Shown: positions 24,576-34,924 of the stretch, piece by piece | Position numbering within the stretch: position 1 is the first letter of the stretch | Layout of the letters: the number at the start of each line of letters is the position of its first letter | Assembly: GCA_029959085.1 (NCBI GenBank) | Contig: JARWIR010000023.1 | Location: forward strand, 7,081,860-7,145,859 | Origin: Nemophila menziesii | Taxonomy: Eukaryota; Streptophyta; Magnoliopsida; Boraginales; Hydrophyllaceae | Length of the DNA stretch: 64,000 nucleotides | Direction of reading: 5' to 3' | Made by a program: the position numbers and the translations under genes | The notes under the pieces: model-generated | The model's database searches: none | Told to the model about the DNA's origin: nothing | The model's input: only the letters and a program-made list of their open reading frames with translations

Positions 24576-24795
24576 TCGGATCTGAATATACTAAAAAAAT
24601 TTGTTTTTCCTCCCAAACTCGGCTTCTTTAACACCTGAACATCAAAAACACTAACACCTTTCTCAAATATGAAATATCAACTAAAAACAACTAAAATAGA
24701 CACTAACTAAAAACATAAAAACATAAAAAATTGCGGGTTGTCTCCCGTACAACACTTTTATTTAACGTCTTTTAAAGTTAGACGCGTTACCTCTA

Positions 24796-25875
24796 TCAAG
24801 ATTTGCGAATATAGCCTCCCCAACAACGAGCAAGGCTATGAACGTCAACTAATATGCGATTTATACCCTTTTTGGGTCTGATTTTTATCACCTTAGCTGA
24901 AACAACCTTAGTGATGATGAATGGTCCCATCCACGAGTCTTTATAACTTCGTGGTATATTTTCGGGTTTGTGGGCTTTCCATAGAACTTCATGGCCAACC
25001 CCAAACTCAATTATTTGCTCGGTATCTGCAGGCTTTTCATGGATATTCTCTTTAGGGACTTTGTGATGTGAAAGGCTGTGGATGATAGGAACGGTGGGAT
25101 CTGACTTCCTTGGTTTCTTACCCAATACATAGAATGTCTTAGATACATTCTTAGCATGAAGGGTAATGGTCCCTTCTTGGAATTTGATTATGCACTGACT
25201 TGTGGCCATGAAAGGCCTTCCAAGTATGATTAGAACCTGCTTATCTGCATCAAAATCAAGTATAACAAAGTCAGTAGGGATGGTGATATTACCTGATCAG
25301 ACAAGAACATCCTCCACTGTTCCCCATGTCTTGGTAACTAAGTTGTCAGCAAACTGCAACTTCACTGGAGCTTCCTCTGATTTCTCAAGTCCAAGTCTCT
25401 CGAATACGGACTTTGGCTTAAGATTCACACTTGAACCCACATCGTACATAGCTTTCACCTTGAGCATTCCATTTACTTGAATAGGAATATTAAAGCTTCC
25501 CGGATCTTTGAGCTTCAATGGTAACTCTTTTCCTACTCTTCTTGAGACTCTGACAGTCTCTCTCTTGGATTCTCCACGAGCTTCTTTCTCTTGAATAACT
25601 TGCGTAAAAACTTGTTGTGGTGTAAGCCCTTTCTTCGCAATCTCAAGAATTTGGGCGTTGATATTTTCAGGAGTGTACGCCTCTACAAATGTCTTGAGTT
25701 CAATGTCATCCTTCGGATTTGTATTAGGAATAGTTGATGACACTATTTGAACAACTGGTGGCGATTCCACCTTCTCTTCCTCTTCATTTTCTTTTACAGC
25801 AGGTGCAACTTCAACTATTGGTTCTTTTGAGGCTTCTTCCTCTTTTTCTTTATCTCGTTCAGCTTGTAATTCCAT
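24796..25875 (-). pseudogene. Gypsy aspartic protease joined to integrase C-terminal tail
   Basis: The frame from 25875 contains an acidic linker and then the retropepsin-like domain: MYDVGSSVNLKPKSVFERLG with the catalytic D and G, then the LQFADN and GTVEDVLV segments. A TGA at 25297-25299 interrupts it, and the same frame continues from 25296 with ILGRPFMATSQ, the normal end of the protease. About 60 residues later it reads directly into GHEVLWKAHKPEN and SWMGPFIITKVV, which resembles the C-terminal tail of gypsy integrase, ending at 24796. The whole RT, RNase H and integrase core (over 2 kb in full elements) is missing. The join is in frame, suggesting an old deletion tolerated in a gag-protease element. 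Confidence 0.7.
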
Positions 25876-25903
25876 TACCGATCTAATCTGCTTTGCATAT
25901 CTT

Positions 25904-26860
25904 TCAGAAGCTGTATAAAGTCAGATTTTTCTGAATCTTCCTCCACATCATCCTCAGAACAGTTAGAATCCACGGGGCTAGACTAGGTTGGTTCTTCTTC
26001 GGTACTCGGAACTTCCACGGCACTTTCGGCAGCATGCGGTACTTCCTTATTCTCTTTAATCTCAAGGCAAATAGCCTTGCAAGCTTCGAAACCAACATTG
26101 GCATCACCTCCTTCGATAGCCTTCAATTCTTTTTCTTCCATAATGTTTGTTAGGACTTTGTTCATTTGTTCTACTTGAGTACCTAAAATTTGAATTGATG
26201 CTTCTTGTTCTCGTAACTTCTCGCTCTGTGAATGCATAATAGTGGTCATAAGATCCATAAATTTCTTCAATTGTTGATCTTCCACAACTCCTTCTTGAGG
26301 ATACAGCGGTAGAGCTTTCTGAGCTAACATCTCGGTATATGCATCATTAATAGGTTGTTGTGGAGGAGCAGGTCGATTATAATTCTGATTTTGATATTGA
26401 CCTCTTGGTTGGAAAGGGTTATTCTAGGGGCGAGGTTGATAATGACCAGGATTAGCGGCCGCCTGTGGATTTGAATACTGCATACCCGGATGATTTCTGT
26501 TACCAAATTGATAATTTCCGTGGTTGGATATGAAACAGATGCTGGATTTCCTTCGCACTCTTCCCATGTATGATTTGTAACCCCACACTATTGTCAACCT
26601 TGTGCTTCTAGCACTACATTCGCTATGGCTAAATTTCTCTGCATCTCAAGCTTATGTTCTTTGATTTGATTCTCTAATGCGGATAATTGAGCTGAGATTG
26701 CAGTTTCTGCATCTAATTGAAGCATACCTTTGGCATTTGTAATAGGAGCTCGCAAAGATGGCCAACCCCTTTCTAGCTCAATAATATTTTCTAAACCTTC
26801 GGCGGCTTCTGTCAGATCCATGGACACAAAATTTCTATTCCCAAGTCTATCTACCTTCAA
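25904..26860 (-). pseudogene. Gypsy gag C-terminal half, frameshifted
   Basis: Several minus frames cover this stretch. 26860-26594 has a helical segment (ALENQIKEHKLEMQRNLAIA) and runs into a Cys/His remnant (CGVTNHTWEEC) that looks like the gag zinc-binding site. 26330-25983 is Glu/Lys-rich and probably coiled coil (LREQEASIQILGTQVEQMNK), typical of the region between gag and protease in Athila-like elements. Frame changes near 26550 and 26100 break the polyprotein. Confidence 0.6.
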
Positions 26861-27018
26861 TCTACTTTATCTATTGATACCTTGATAAAATATAGCTAAT
26901 TGTAGAGATGGGGTGTAACCATGGAGGGTACATCTAGCTAACTTCTATTGAAACCTTGTCCATACTTTTTCTCCATTCTCTTGACAAAAATTTGAAAGCT
27001 CGCTTTGGTCTTTGAGTC

Positions 27019-27470
27019 TCATACTCTTAGATAAAAACGGTTAAAGAATGCGGCTTGAAGTTTTTTCCATGTATTGATTGTACCTGGTGGTTGTCTATCT
27101 AGCCACTCACCAGCCTTACCAGTCAGAGAGAACGAAAACATATGAAAATACAATTGCTCGCGTGTTATTCCTGGAGTAACATAGGAATCACAAATCTGTA
27201 TAAACTTTTGAATCATTCTTACCGGATCATGAATTGCTATACCACTGTAGAGTCCAAAACTTTGAAATTGACTGAGCATGCCCGGATCGGGTCTAAATTT
27301 AATATTCTGGATCTCTGGAGGACGGTAACCTAATGGTTGAACATGAAACGGTACTCCCAAGCCTGGTAGGTCTTGCTCAACTCTGTTCTGATTATTGTTA
27401 TTTCCGTTACCTTCTACCGGTGGTGGTTGTAAATTTCCTAATGGACCATCGCTCTTCTTAAGGCTCTTTC
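27019..27470 (-). pseudogene. Gypsy gag core domain
   Basis: The 113-residue frame from 27360 holds the retrotransposon gag core: FHMFSFSLTGKAGEWLDRQP, then TWKKLQAAFFNRF. The frame is open upstream to about 27460 without Met (LGNLQPPPVEG), and a 1-nt shift there separates it from an earlier piece (ERSFRGYNRPLREERALR). Downstream homology continues in broken form (SELSNFCQENGEKVWTRF). It would form the particle shell. Confidence 0.75.
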
Positions 27471-27656
27471 TTCCCGGAGAGGTCTGTTATAACCTCTGAA
27501 GCTCCTCTCAGGCTCCGGTAAGGGAGGCCAAGAATTAAACACGTTTGAAACCTATAAAAGACTAAAGCAAACCACAAGCGTAAATCAGGAAAAATAAAAA
27601 TTAACTAAAAACTACTACTCGAAATAGATAGCCCACACGCTAACGAGACACAAGAC

Positions 27657-27676
27657 CCCGGCAGCGTCGCCAAAGG
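27657..27676 (-). other. Primer-binding site of gypsy element
   Basis: The minus strand reads TTTGGCGACGCTGCCGGGG directly inside the LTR. This resembles the TGGCGCCGTTGCCGGGGA-type site of Athila-like gypsy elements. It fixes the 5' LTR on the right. Confidence 0.75.
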
Positions 27677-29157
27677 TGTCGCCTAGGGTGTGATAAAAAT
27701 ATGATAAATAAACGCTGAAAACAATGCACTAAAGCACCCTAGACAAACAAGGTACTGCAAGTATTACAAGACGTATGCAAGTTTTAATGATAAGAAGATT
27801 CGTTCTCAGGGACTTAGTGTATTATACGAATGAGCAAATAGTACGATTAGAAAGTAATTAATTAAAAGACAGAAAATAAATATGATTGATTGAGAGAATA
27901 TCAATTAAACTAATTAAAATTAAAGATAAATAAATAAAATATGAAGGAATATGAGATGAGAAGTATAGCTTAGGTTTTGCTAGTATGCACTAATCGTTCT
28001 AATTATTTCTATCAAATTCTAGTTAATAAGGGAGATAATTAGCTCTTAAATACTTAGTCATGATTCTAAATTCCCTCTCTTAGACCTTGAGAGTGACTAA
28101 AGGGGCTACAGACACACCACGAGGCTGTTTAAAATAGGGTTATTATACGCCACTAGGTTCCTAAGCAAACAAGTCCAAACATGGTGATAGTGGTTAAAAT
28201 ATGCCCTAATGACTATCTAGTTAGAATTAGTGTTCTCAAGACTAATTTCGGACACTAGACGTTATGTGGTGTTTCAATAATTAGACACCGAGCTAAGGTG
28301 ATCATCTAACTACTATTAAGGTAATCTTATACCTTGCGCACCGCAAGGAAAACAGACAATAATTCAAAACACATAAACAAATATATAGGTAAGAAGCTAA
28401 TATCAGATTAAAACATATAATACCCAAAGAAACTTAGATAGAAAGAAAAATAGAATTCATAGATTATACATAATGCAAAACCCAAGCTATGGGAAAATTA
28501 CTTCATACCTGAAGGGAATAAACTAAAAGAAATAATGAAAGACTTCATCTTGTTCTCTACAATAATTCTAATGATAATAAACATAAGGACTAATTTATGG
28601 AAGGTAAGGATGATTTACAAGTGATATAAGGGTGTATTTATAGGTGTAGAGAAGCCCTAATTCATTTTCTTGAAGGAGAATGTAAGTAATAGACTCCAAG
28701 CCCAACTCAAATTCGTAACTCTAAAATATAGAATCAGCCCCGTTTTTGTTTTTTTCCTAACAGCTTCAATACTTATCCGTTTGACGCATATGAGTAGTCG
28801 AAATTCATCGTCTCGGAAAGATCTCATTTGTGGTCATGGGTGGTGAAATTCAGATTTATTTGACAGCTTTATCTTTCCATACTCTAGCTTTTGTTTCCTT
28901 ATCTCCAATTTTCATGCATATCTTATTTCCTTATCTCTTCGAACTGAATTGACATCTAATTAATCTCCATATATATCTTTAAAGCTTCACACTAAATAAA
29001 TAATTAAACCCAATATGCTCTAAAAATAATAATTCATTGAATCAAGACTAGAAATAGGTAAGTGTAATAATTCATGAGAAAATCAACTAGAAAGACTTCT
29101 AAAACCCTAAAAATGATGTCTCCATTTAATATTAAATCATCACGGGGAGACATCACA
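27677..29157 (-). repeat. 5' LTR of gypsy element
   Basis: The LTR begins on the plus strand with TGTCGCCTAGGG next to the primer-binding site. The outer end is less certain: 29157 is chosen because the minus strand then starts TGTGATGTCTCCCC. About 1.48 kb. The outer 100 bp contains an inverted repeat (GATGTCTCC ... GGAGACATC at 29115-29154). Confidence 0.6.
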
Positions 29158-30312
29158 GGCCATGGCCTTGGACCCCTCCCAATTCTTGTAATATTGGGGG
29201 CCTATACTTTTTTTTGTTAAAAAAATTCAGTTTTGGCCCAATGAGAATTAAATAAATGCTTGACTATTTTTTTAAATTTTTTTTATATCTTTTATATATT
29301 TGTCAGAAATACCACACTACAAGTATATTTTTATTTTCTAAAACTTTTTTTAATTTATCACGGTATTATTTTACACATTTTATATCTACTAAAATATATT
29401 TATTCAATTATTTATATTTTTTAAATAATTAGATTTAAGATAAAAAATTAGTAAAAATTTAGATTTTTAATGTAATTTTTAATTTTTTAGAGATTTTGAC
29501 CTAAGAGATATTGAACACCCACCCCTTAGTCCTAACCCAACCCCATCTTCTAGACCTAACTATTTACAACAACTATTAAACAAAAAGAAAAGGAAACAAG
29601 CCTAATTAAAAAAAACATTCTAAAAATCTGGTTTGACCAGATCTTACAAAACAAAACAAAATAAAAAAATCTTCACAACTTCTTCTTCTACTTTGAGGCT
29701 CCCACGCATAGGAAACCGACCACTGCCGGAGCTTCATGAACAGCAGCGAAAGATGTGAAGCTCGATCTGTGAATGGCTAGTCTTCTCTGGAGTTTCCATC
29801 AGCCCAGATCCGATGGCAGCAGTTTCCTTGCGCCAGAGTTCTCTCACACAGGGAAAACCGCAGTTTCCTTTTTCCTTCTCCGGCGAGCACAGATCACCAT
29901 CGAAGATCTAGTCAATAGTATATACTCTTTTGTTATAGTATACTCATCATTTTTTGTCGAAACTCGTCATTTTTTGCCGACACTTATCATTTTTGCTCAT
30001 CATTTTTTCTGGTGACCGGAGGTCAGTAGTCGAAGGTCGGAGTCGGCGGTCGGAGGTCAGAGGTGGTAGGAGGCCAGAGATAGGTTGTAGTGGAAACAGA
30101 TGGACAGTGACATCACTTTTTTGTCTTTTAGTGTTAGTAAGTTATTTTAGTATTTAGTCATGATTTAGATTCTTTTAAAGAAATAAGATTTCTACTAGTT
30201 TGTTTAGGCTACAAATCTAGTCTCAAAGACCCTATGGGTCAATCACCATTCTTTTTAGGGGTCTATCTTTTACAGTTTTCCTTCGGCCCCTATAATGTCA
30301 AGACCAGTCTTG
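29158..30312. mobile_element. Possible non-autonomous hAT-like remnant
   Basis: The left end (GGCCATGGCCTTG, then CTTGTAATATTGGGGGCC) and the reverse complement of the right end (AAGACTGGTCTTG, then ACATTATAGGGGCC) look like diverged terminal inverted repeats of the hAT type. Between them are a TTCTTCTTCT-rich stretch and a short plus frame (29773-30015) with no known domain. No transposase is visible and no clear 8-bp duplication was found. Confidence 0.3.
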
Positions 30313-30668
30313 GATGGTGGGATAGTGATGGTGGTGGTGGTAGAAAGTTGTAATAAAGTGGTTAATTTTAAATAACAAATAAATTTTGTATTAGGATGTT
30401 TTTAATTAATGGGTTTTTTCTAAATTAAATTGTGATTATTTTGGAAGAAAAAAAATAGAGAAAGATCAAATTCTTCTAATTCAAAGAGACCAGTGTAGGA
30501 ATCAACCCGTAGAAAGTCGTGTAAAATTGTCCGTCATGTAAAATTGTCCATCATGTAAAGATCAACTTTTGTTATTCACTAGATACCAGATATTTGATAG
30601 GCATTGGTCTTGGTGACACGACAACACAATCAACACATATCGTTCACTGAGATCATGTAAAATTGTCA

Positions 30669-30980
30669 ATGAAAATTAGACCCGCAGCAGTTTTATATCT
30701 TGAGTTTCATACTTTCATATCGGAATTAGCTGAATTGGGCGCTCTTCCTTACATGATTCTCTTCCTGCTTGTGCTAATTCCTGGCTTAGACAAACGATAT
30801 CTAGTTAATTCACGCGAGTTTCCCTCTCCACCACCTCCCGAATCAGAAAACGCACAACATGCGATGAATCCTCCATCCCAAAATAAACCTCCGATTAGGA
30901 TCCTGCCTTCTTCAGCGTTACGAAGAGGGCCGCCTCCTTCACCGCTACGACAGGTTCCGCCTCCTCCTTTTCACAACTAG
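30669..30980 (+). CDS. Hypothetical small proline-rich protein, possible secreted peptide precursor
   Basis: 103 residues from the ATG at 30669. I do not recognise a family. Residues 24-40 form a strong hydrophobic segment (ALPYMILFLLVLIPGL). The rest is hydrophilic and Pro-rich, with FPSPPPPESEN near 51-61 and a C-terminal tail LRRGPPPSPLRQVPPPPFHN containing an RR pair. An internal Met at residue 29 would make the hydrophobic segment a classical N-terminal signal, so translation might start there. Small size, signal-like N-terminus and a basic/Pro-rich C-terminus resemble plant peptide-hormone precursors in general, but it matches none that I know. It could also be a chance ORF in TE debris. 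Confidence 0.35.
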   Translation: MKIRPAAVLYLEFHTFISELAELGALPYMILFLLVLIPGLDKRYLVNSREFPSPPPPESENAQHAMNPPSQNKPPIRILPSSALRRGPPPSPLRQVPPPPFHN

Positions 30981-31595
30981 GGAAGGTTCTCTAATACTTC
31001 AAGACATTTGTACTTTTCTGTAGAGCTTCATGTGTATATGCTCAATATCCTTATCTAGTAGCTAGTATTGAGAAATTCTTGTTCTTACATCTAAATAATA
31101 TATGTAATTTGTGTTCGTTGTCGTCATACAGTATTCAAAACTGGTAAAAAAACATTTACTTTGTCATGATGCGATTTGTTTTCTCTTACTTTTAAAATAC
31201 ATTTGAAATTCTGTTGATATCTATACTTCATTATCGATCTGAAGGGATTAAATCAACAACAAACATTATTTGAAAATGTTAGTTCTGATGAGGATGATGA
31301 TCTATGTTGGAATTAGCACAATAATATTATTTTTCAACTTGAAAAAAAAAAACTTATTAATGTGAATTTGGTTATGAAAAAAGTGGAAAAATTATTCATG
31401 TATTAAATATTTCTAATATTGAAAGATGAAAAAAAACTATTTGAAATACTTTATTTAAAATAGTTTTATTTTTCAAATTTTTAATCCTATTATAAGATGT
31501 TGAATTTTTTTTTCTGGTATATGAATCGTTCAAGCCAACTTGCACGCACTATGACTAATTCCACAGAAATATACAAGTCTTCTCATGCATATTTT
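30981..31595. other. AT-rich sequence, no feature seen
   Basis: No recognisable gene or element. Confidence 0.5.
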
Positions 31596-31745
31596 CAGGT
31601 AAATCAAAACTAGGTTACCCATGTTCAGGGAGGGGTCGAACCTTGTACCTCTTACTTTGCACCCCCGTTAGGGAGTACCTCCCTTTAAGTGTTGAAGAAA
31701 TAGTAAGACTCCGACCAGTTGAACTACACTAACTGGTTTTGAAAA
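31596..31745 (-). mobile_element. tRNA-derived SINE-like copy
   Basis: On the minus strand an A-box-like GTAGTTCAACTGGT (about 31712-31728) is followed at normal spacing by a B-box GGTTCGACCCC (31632-31642). These are the internal RNA polymerase III promoter elements of tRNA-derived SINEs. There is no full tRNA cloverleaf. Confidence 0.5.
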
Positions 31746-32229
31746 AACTTTTTATTGAGTAAAAAGTCCACATCGAAAATTAAGAAGAGAAAAAGTAAGT
31801 TTATAAGTGGTCACCTCTCTTAGCCATACCAAAATGAATAAAGGCTATGAAAGCTAAAATTTAATAAGCAAAGCCCCACGCGTACACAACCTGCCCCACC
31901 CGGAGTTATTTATCTTTTTTTTTTCAGGATTCCATTTCTTGCGGTTTTAAACTAGTGACTATAATTTTTCCAACAATTAACCATCTTTAAAACGATTACG
32001 ACACCATCAAAATACTAATTGTCTTCGCTAGTAATTTTTCAATATTGTATCCCTTCTTAAGTTTCAATTAATCTTGCACAAGAATAAAGAACTAAATTTT
32101 GCGTTAAAGTGTTTCTCAAAGATAAAAAAACTCAATATATATAATCAGATGAGTAATGATAACGTTTGGAAACTAAATATGAAAGAGATAAATACGCACA
32201 TTTTATTTCCATTTTTTTGTTACATGGGA
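31746..32229. other. AT-rich sequence, no feature seen
   Basis: A short plus frame begins at 32074, but it has no domain and runs into the next SINE-like copy. Confidence 0.45.
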
Positions 32230-32332
32230 GAGCCAATTTTTGGACTAGGGGTGTCGTTGACATGGTTTGAACTTGTATGACTTAGAAGGATAGACAAGTA
32301 TCTAGCTAGTTGAGCTAACCCCAACTGGTTAT
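32230..32332 (-). mobile_element. Second tRNA-derived SINE-like copy
   Basis: The minus strand starts AACCAGTTGGGGTTAGCTCA, with an A-box-like GGTTAGCTCAACTAGC and a degenerate B-box AAGTTCAAACCA (32263-32274). It shares the AACCAGTT start with the copy at 31.6-31.7 kb and is probably a related, more decayed SINE. Confidence 0.4.
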
Positions 32333-33969
32333 TTTTATTATTTTGGTTATAGAAAAAATCATTTAATTTCAAATATATTGAAAGTTAATTTCAATTTATT
32401 AAACTAAAATCATTAACTAAGTCGTTCTGAAAATCATTATATCTTGACATTCCATCTGAATTGCGCACAAGGTGAAGTCAACTTAATGATTGTGACGGTT
32501 TTATTTAGGGGTGAACACGGGTTTGGTTTATCTCAATTGATTTTTTTTAAACTCGAGTGTAATAAGTTCGAGTTGCTAAATTAGAATATCAAACCGAAGG
32601 TAATCTACTGAGTGGTTAAACTCAGTTTAGTTCGAGTCCACCTTGAATAAAGATGGGTTAATAGTGGTCAAAGTTGGTCAATATTTTTTTTTTCTAATTT
32701 TAAAATTAGAAATTTATGCCCTAAAATAAACCTAAACATTCTCAATGTCCCCTGAAATAAACCTCAACATTCTCAATGCCCTTATACAGTTTTTAACCGA
32801 ATTCACTGACTTATTAAACTTAATCCTAAAACTCAAGATAGAACTTTCATAAAAGACACAAAGAAAGAGAATTTTGCGATAGTTGAAATCTATGATCTTA
32901 TAAGGCCTATGAATAAAAAAAACTCTTGACACAAGATCATAATGGACAATAGAATAAGACCAAAAACACTGATTTATTCTCTACCTAGCCCAATATATCA
33001 GATTAAATACAAAAAGATGACAAGATTTATTTAGTCGGAACTTTAATATAGTGTACCTTTCAATAAATTCATGAAGAAGACCGGGATCATCTTTTTCTGG
33101 GATTACGAGCTCACAAAGAAATTGTGGATTCAGACTATGATGAATCAAAACACACTATCGAAATAGTATCATGGAGTTTGGTGATAAGTTGGTTCATCCA
33201 CCACTATCAGTCAAAAGGTAAATGCGACTAACATATACTTATTACTCTGGCTGTTATGGTTTATATCATATGACAAGAAACACGCAAAATTACAACAAAC
33301 AACCACAGACAAATGAGGAGTTGCTAGCAGGTACTAACTAGGTGGCGATTAAAAGTATTTGTAATTTTTTGTTATTGGAAGGGGTGGGTCTTTTGGTAGG
33401 TGACAGAGAAGTTGTGGTAGGGTAAATGAATGCATCGATTGAGTAAGATTGTTAAAAGGTAAGTAGAAATTTAGCTGGCATGTGAGGGCTATATTTCTAT
33501 TTTTGTAATAGAAACTATTTTATAACTATTTCAAACGTTTAAAGTATTTTATATCTATTTTAAATGTTTACATAGCTAATTTAGTAAGTATAAGAGGAAT
33601 TTGTTAGTACCAATTGTCCTTTTCTTTTTAATGAAATTTTTTAAGGTTGATAAAATTTCTTGCCAAGAATAAGAAAATATAAAAGACAACTTCAATTTTT
33701 TTTTGAAGACAGGGATTATATATGAAAAAAATAAAAATTAATACAATATTTTGGTTGGTTAGGTTCAAACCAAACATCTTTATAATTTGAGCCAATTATA
33801 GATTAATGTCTATTAAAAAATTTATTCAAAAAAGGTACCTAGAATAAGATATTTTATAGAAAACAGCCCCACCTCAAACTATCCCTATAATTAATAATTA
33901 AAAAAACAAAAAACAAAACAAAACAAAAACTAATTCTTGTCCAAAAAAAAAAACAAAAACTAATAAACA
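32333..33969. other. AT-rich sequence, no recognisable gene
   Basis: Includes A-rich AAAAC repeats at 33900-33960. No domain in any frame. Confidence 0.5.
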
Positions 33970-34385
33970 CACGCACGCGTCTGTGAATTTTTTTAAAAAT
34001 CGTCATAACTAATTCTAATAAATCAAAAAAAATAAGAAATTAATATATTTGGATAAATCAAATTAATATTTACGTATATGATTTTCTTTGGAATTTTTGG
34101 AATTTTTGGATTTTTTTCGCAGACACGGAATTTCATGTTTTAAACATGGAAATCTGTGTCTGCGAAAAGAATCACTATTCAAACAGTGAATTTCATGTTT
34201 TAAACATGGAATTCCGTGTCTGCGAAAAAAATTGAAAAGGACAAAAAAAAAAAATCAAAAAAAGTCATATACGTAAATATTAATTTGCTTTATTCAAAAA
34301 TATAAATCTTTTATTTTTCTGATTTTTCTGATTTTTCTTTAATTAGTTATGACGATTTTAAAAAAGTTTCACAGACGCACGCGTA
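33970..34385. mobile_element. Foldback / MITE-like inverted repeat (~410 bp)
   Basis: The left arm starts ACGCACGCGTCTGTGAA (33971-33987) and the right arm ends TTCACAGACGCACGCGT (34368-34384). The arms stay complementary inward through the CGTCATAACTAATT segment, the ATTAATATTTACGTATATGA segment and a CGCAGACACGGAATT core, to a centre near 34178. Each arm contains a smaller palindrome (CATGTTTTAAACATG), so hairpins nest. Nearly the whole element pairs with itself. It carries no ORF; transposition would need another element's transposase. Confidence 0.8.
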
Positions 34386-34394
34386 TGATAATAT

Positions 34395-34495
34395 TAGTAG
34401 TAGGTGGTGGTTGTAGTTGTGATGGTGGAAGTGGTGATGGTTGTGGTGGCTGTGGTGGTGGTTAAATAAATGGTAGTGGTGGTGGTAGAAGTACC
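34395..34495 (+). repeat. GGT-rich simple repeat
   Basis: An imperfect (GGT)n/(GTG)n tract of about 100 bases, strongly purine/T-skewed on the plus strand, directly beside the foldback. Confidence 0.85.
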
Positions 34496-34909
34496 CTATT
34501 ATTTGTTTAATATTTATAAATATATATTGTATTAAAAAATAATATAATATATTTAATAATAAAGATAATAAAGGTATAAAATATATAAAGACGATGTTTT
34601 CTATAAATAATTCTTCTATTAAGCATTTTTTATTAAATATAATTAAACGCTTAAAAAAAATATTAACCTACTTTATGAGAATGTTTTCTTTAATAATATT
34701 TTATAATTTTTGGGTTTTAAAAATAATTTATTCGTATCTCTTAATTTTTAACACAGAAATATACTTTTCATATTTTTAAGTTAGGTACGAGCTGGGTCCC
34801 AACCTCATGTTAGGCTCTTTTTGCTCAACTTTGGGTTTCATTGTTTTTCCAATTGATATGAGTCATTGGCCAAGAGTTTGTTATTATATAAAGTGAGAAA
34901 TATAAAGTT
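34496..34909. other. AT-rich sequence, no feature seen
   Basis: No recognisable gene; this is the left flank of the nested L1. Confidence 0.5.
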
Positions 34910-34924
34910 TAAATCTTTTTTTTT
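34910..34924. repeat. Left target duplication of outer L1
   Basis: TAAATCTTTTTTTTT, 15 bp, recurs exactly at 48152-48166. Its A-rich form on the minus strand is what L1 target-primed insertion leaves. Confidence 0.7.

Larger units (their letters stand above)
21556..29157 (-). mobile_element. Athila-like Ty3/gypsy element lacking reverse transcriptase
   Basis: On the minus strand the order is: 5' LTR (29157-27677), primer-binding site, gag, aspartic protease, integrase C-terminal tail, a palindrome-rich spacer, an env-like/plant-transposon ORF, non-coding sequence and a short 3' LTR fragment. Athila-type elements are known for a long LTR, this type of primer-binding site and an extra ORF downstream of pol. 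Here RT, RNase H and the integrase core are absent, so the element could move only with help. Boundaries are approximate, especially on the left. Confidence 0.7.

Noticed and set aside
24378..24634. Overlapping ORFs on both strands in the palindrome cluster
   Set aside because: Created by GC-rich palindromic motifs that lack stops; no domain.
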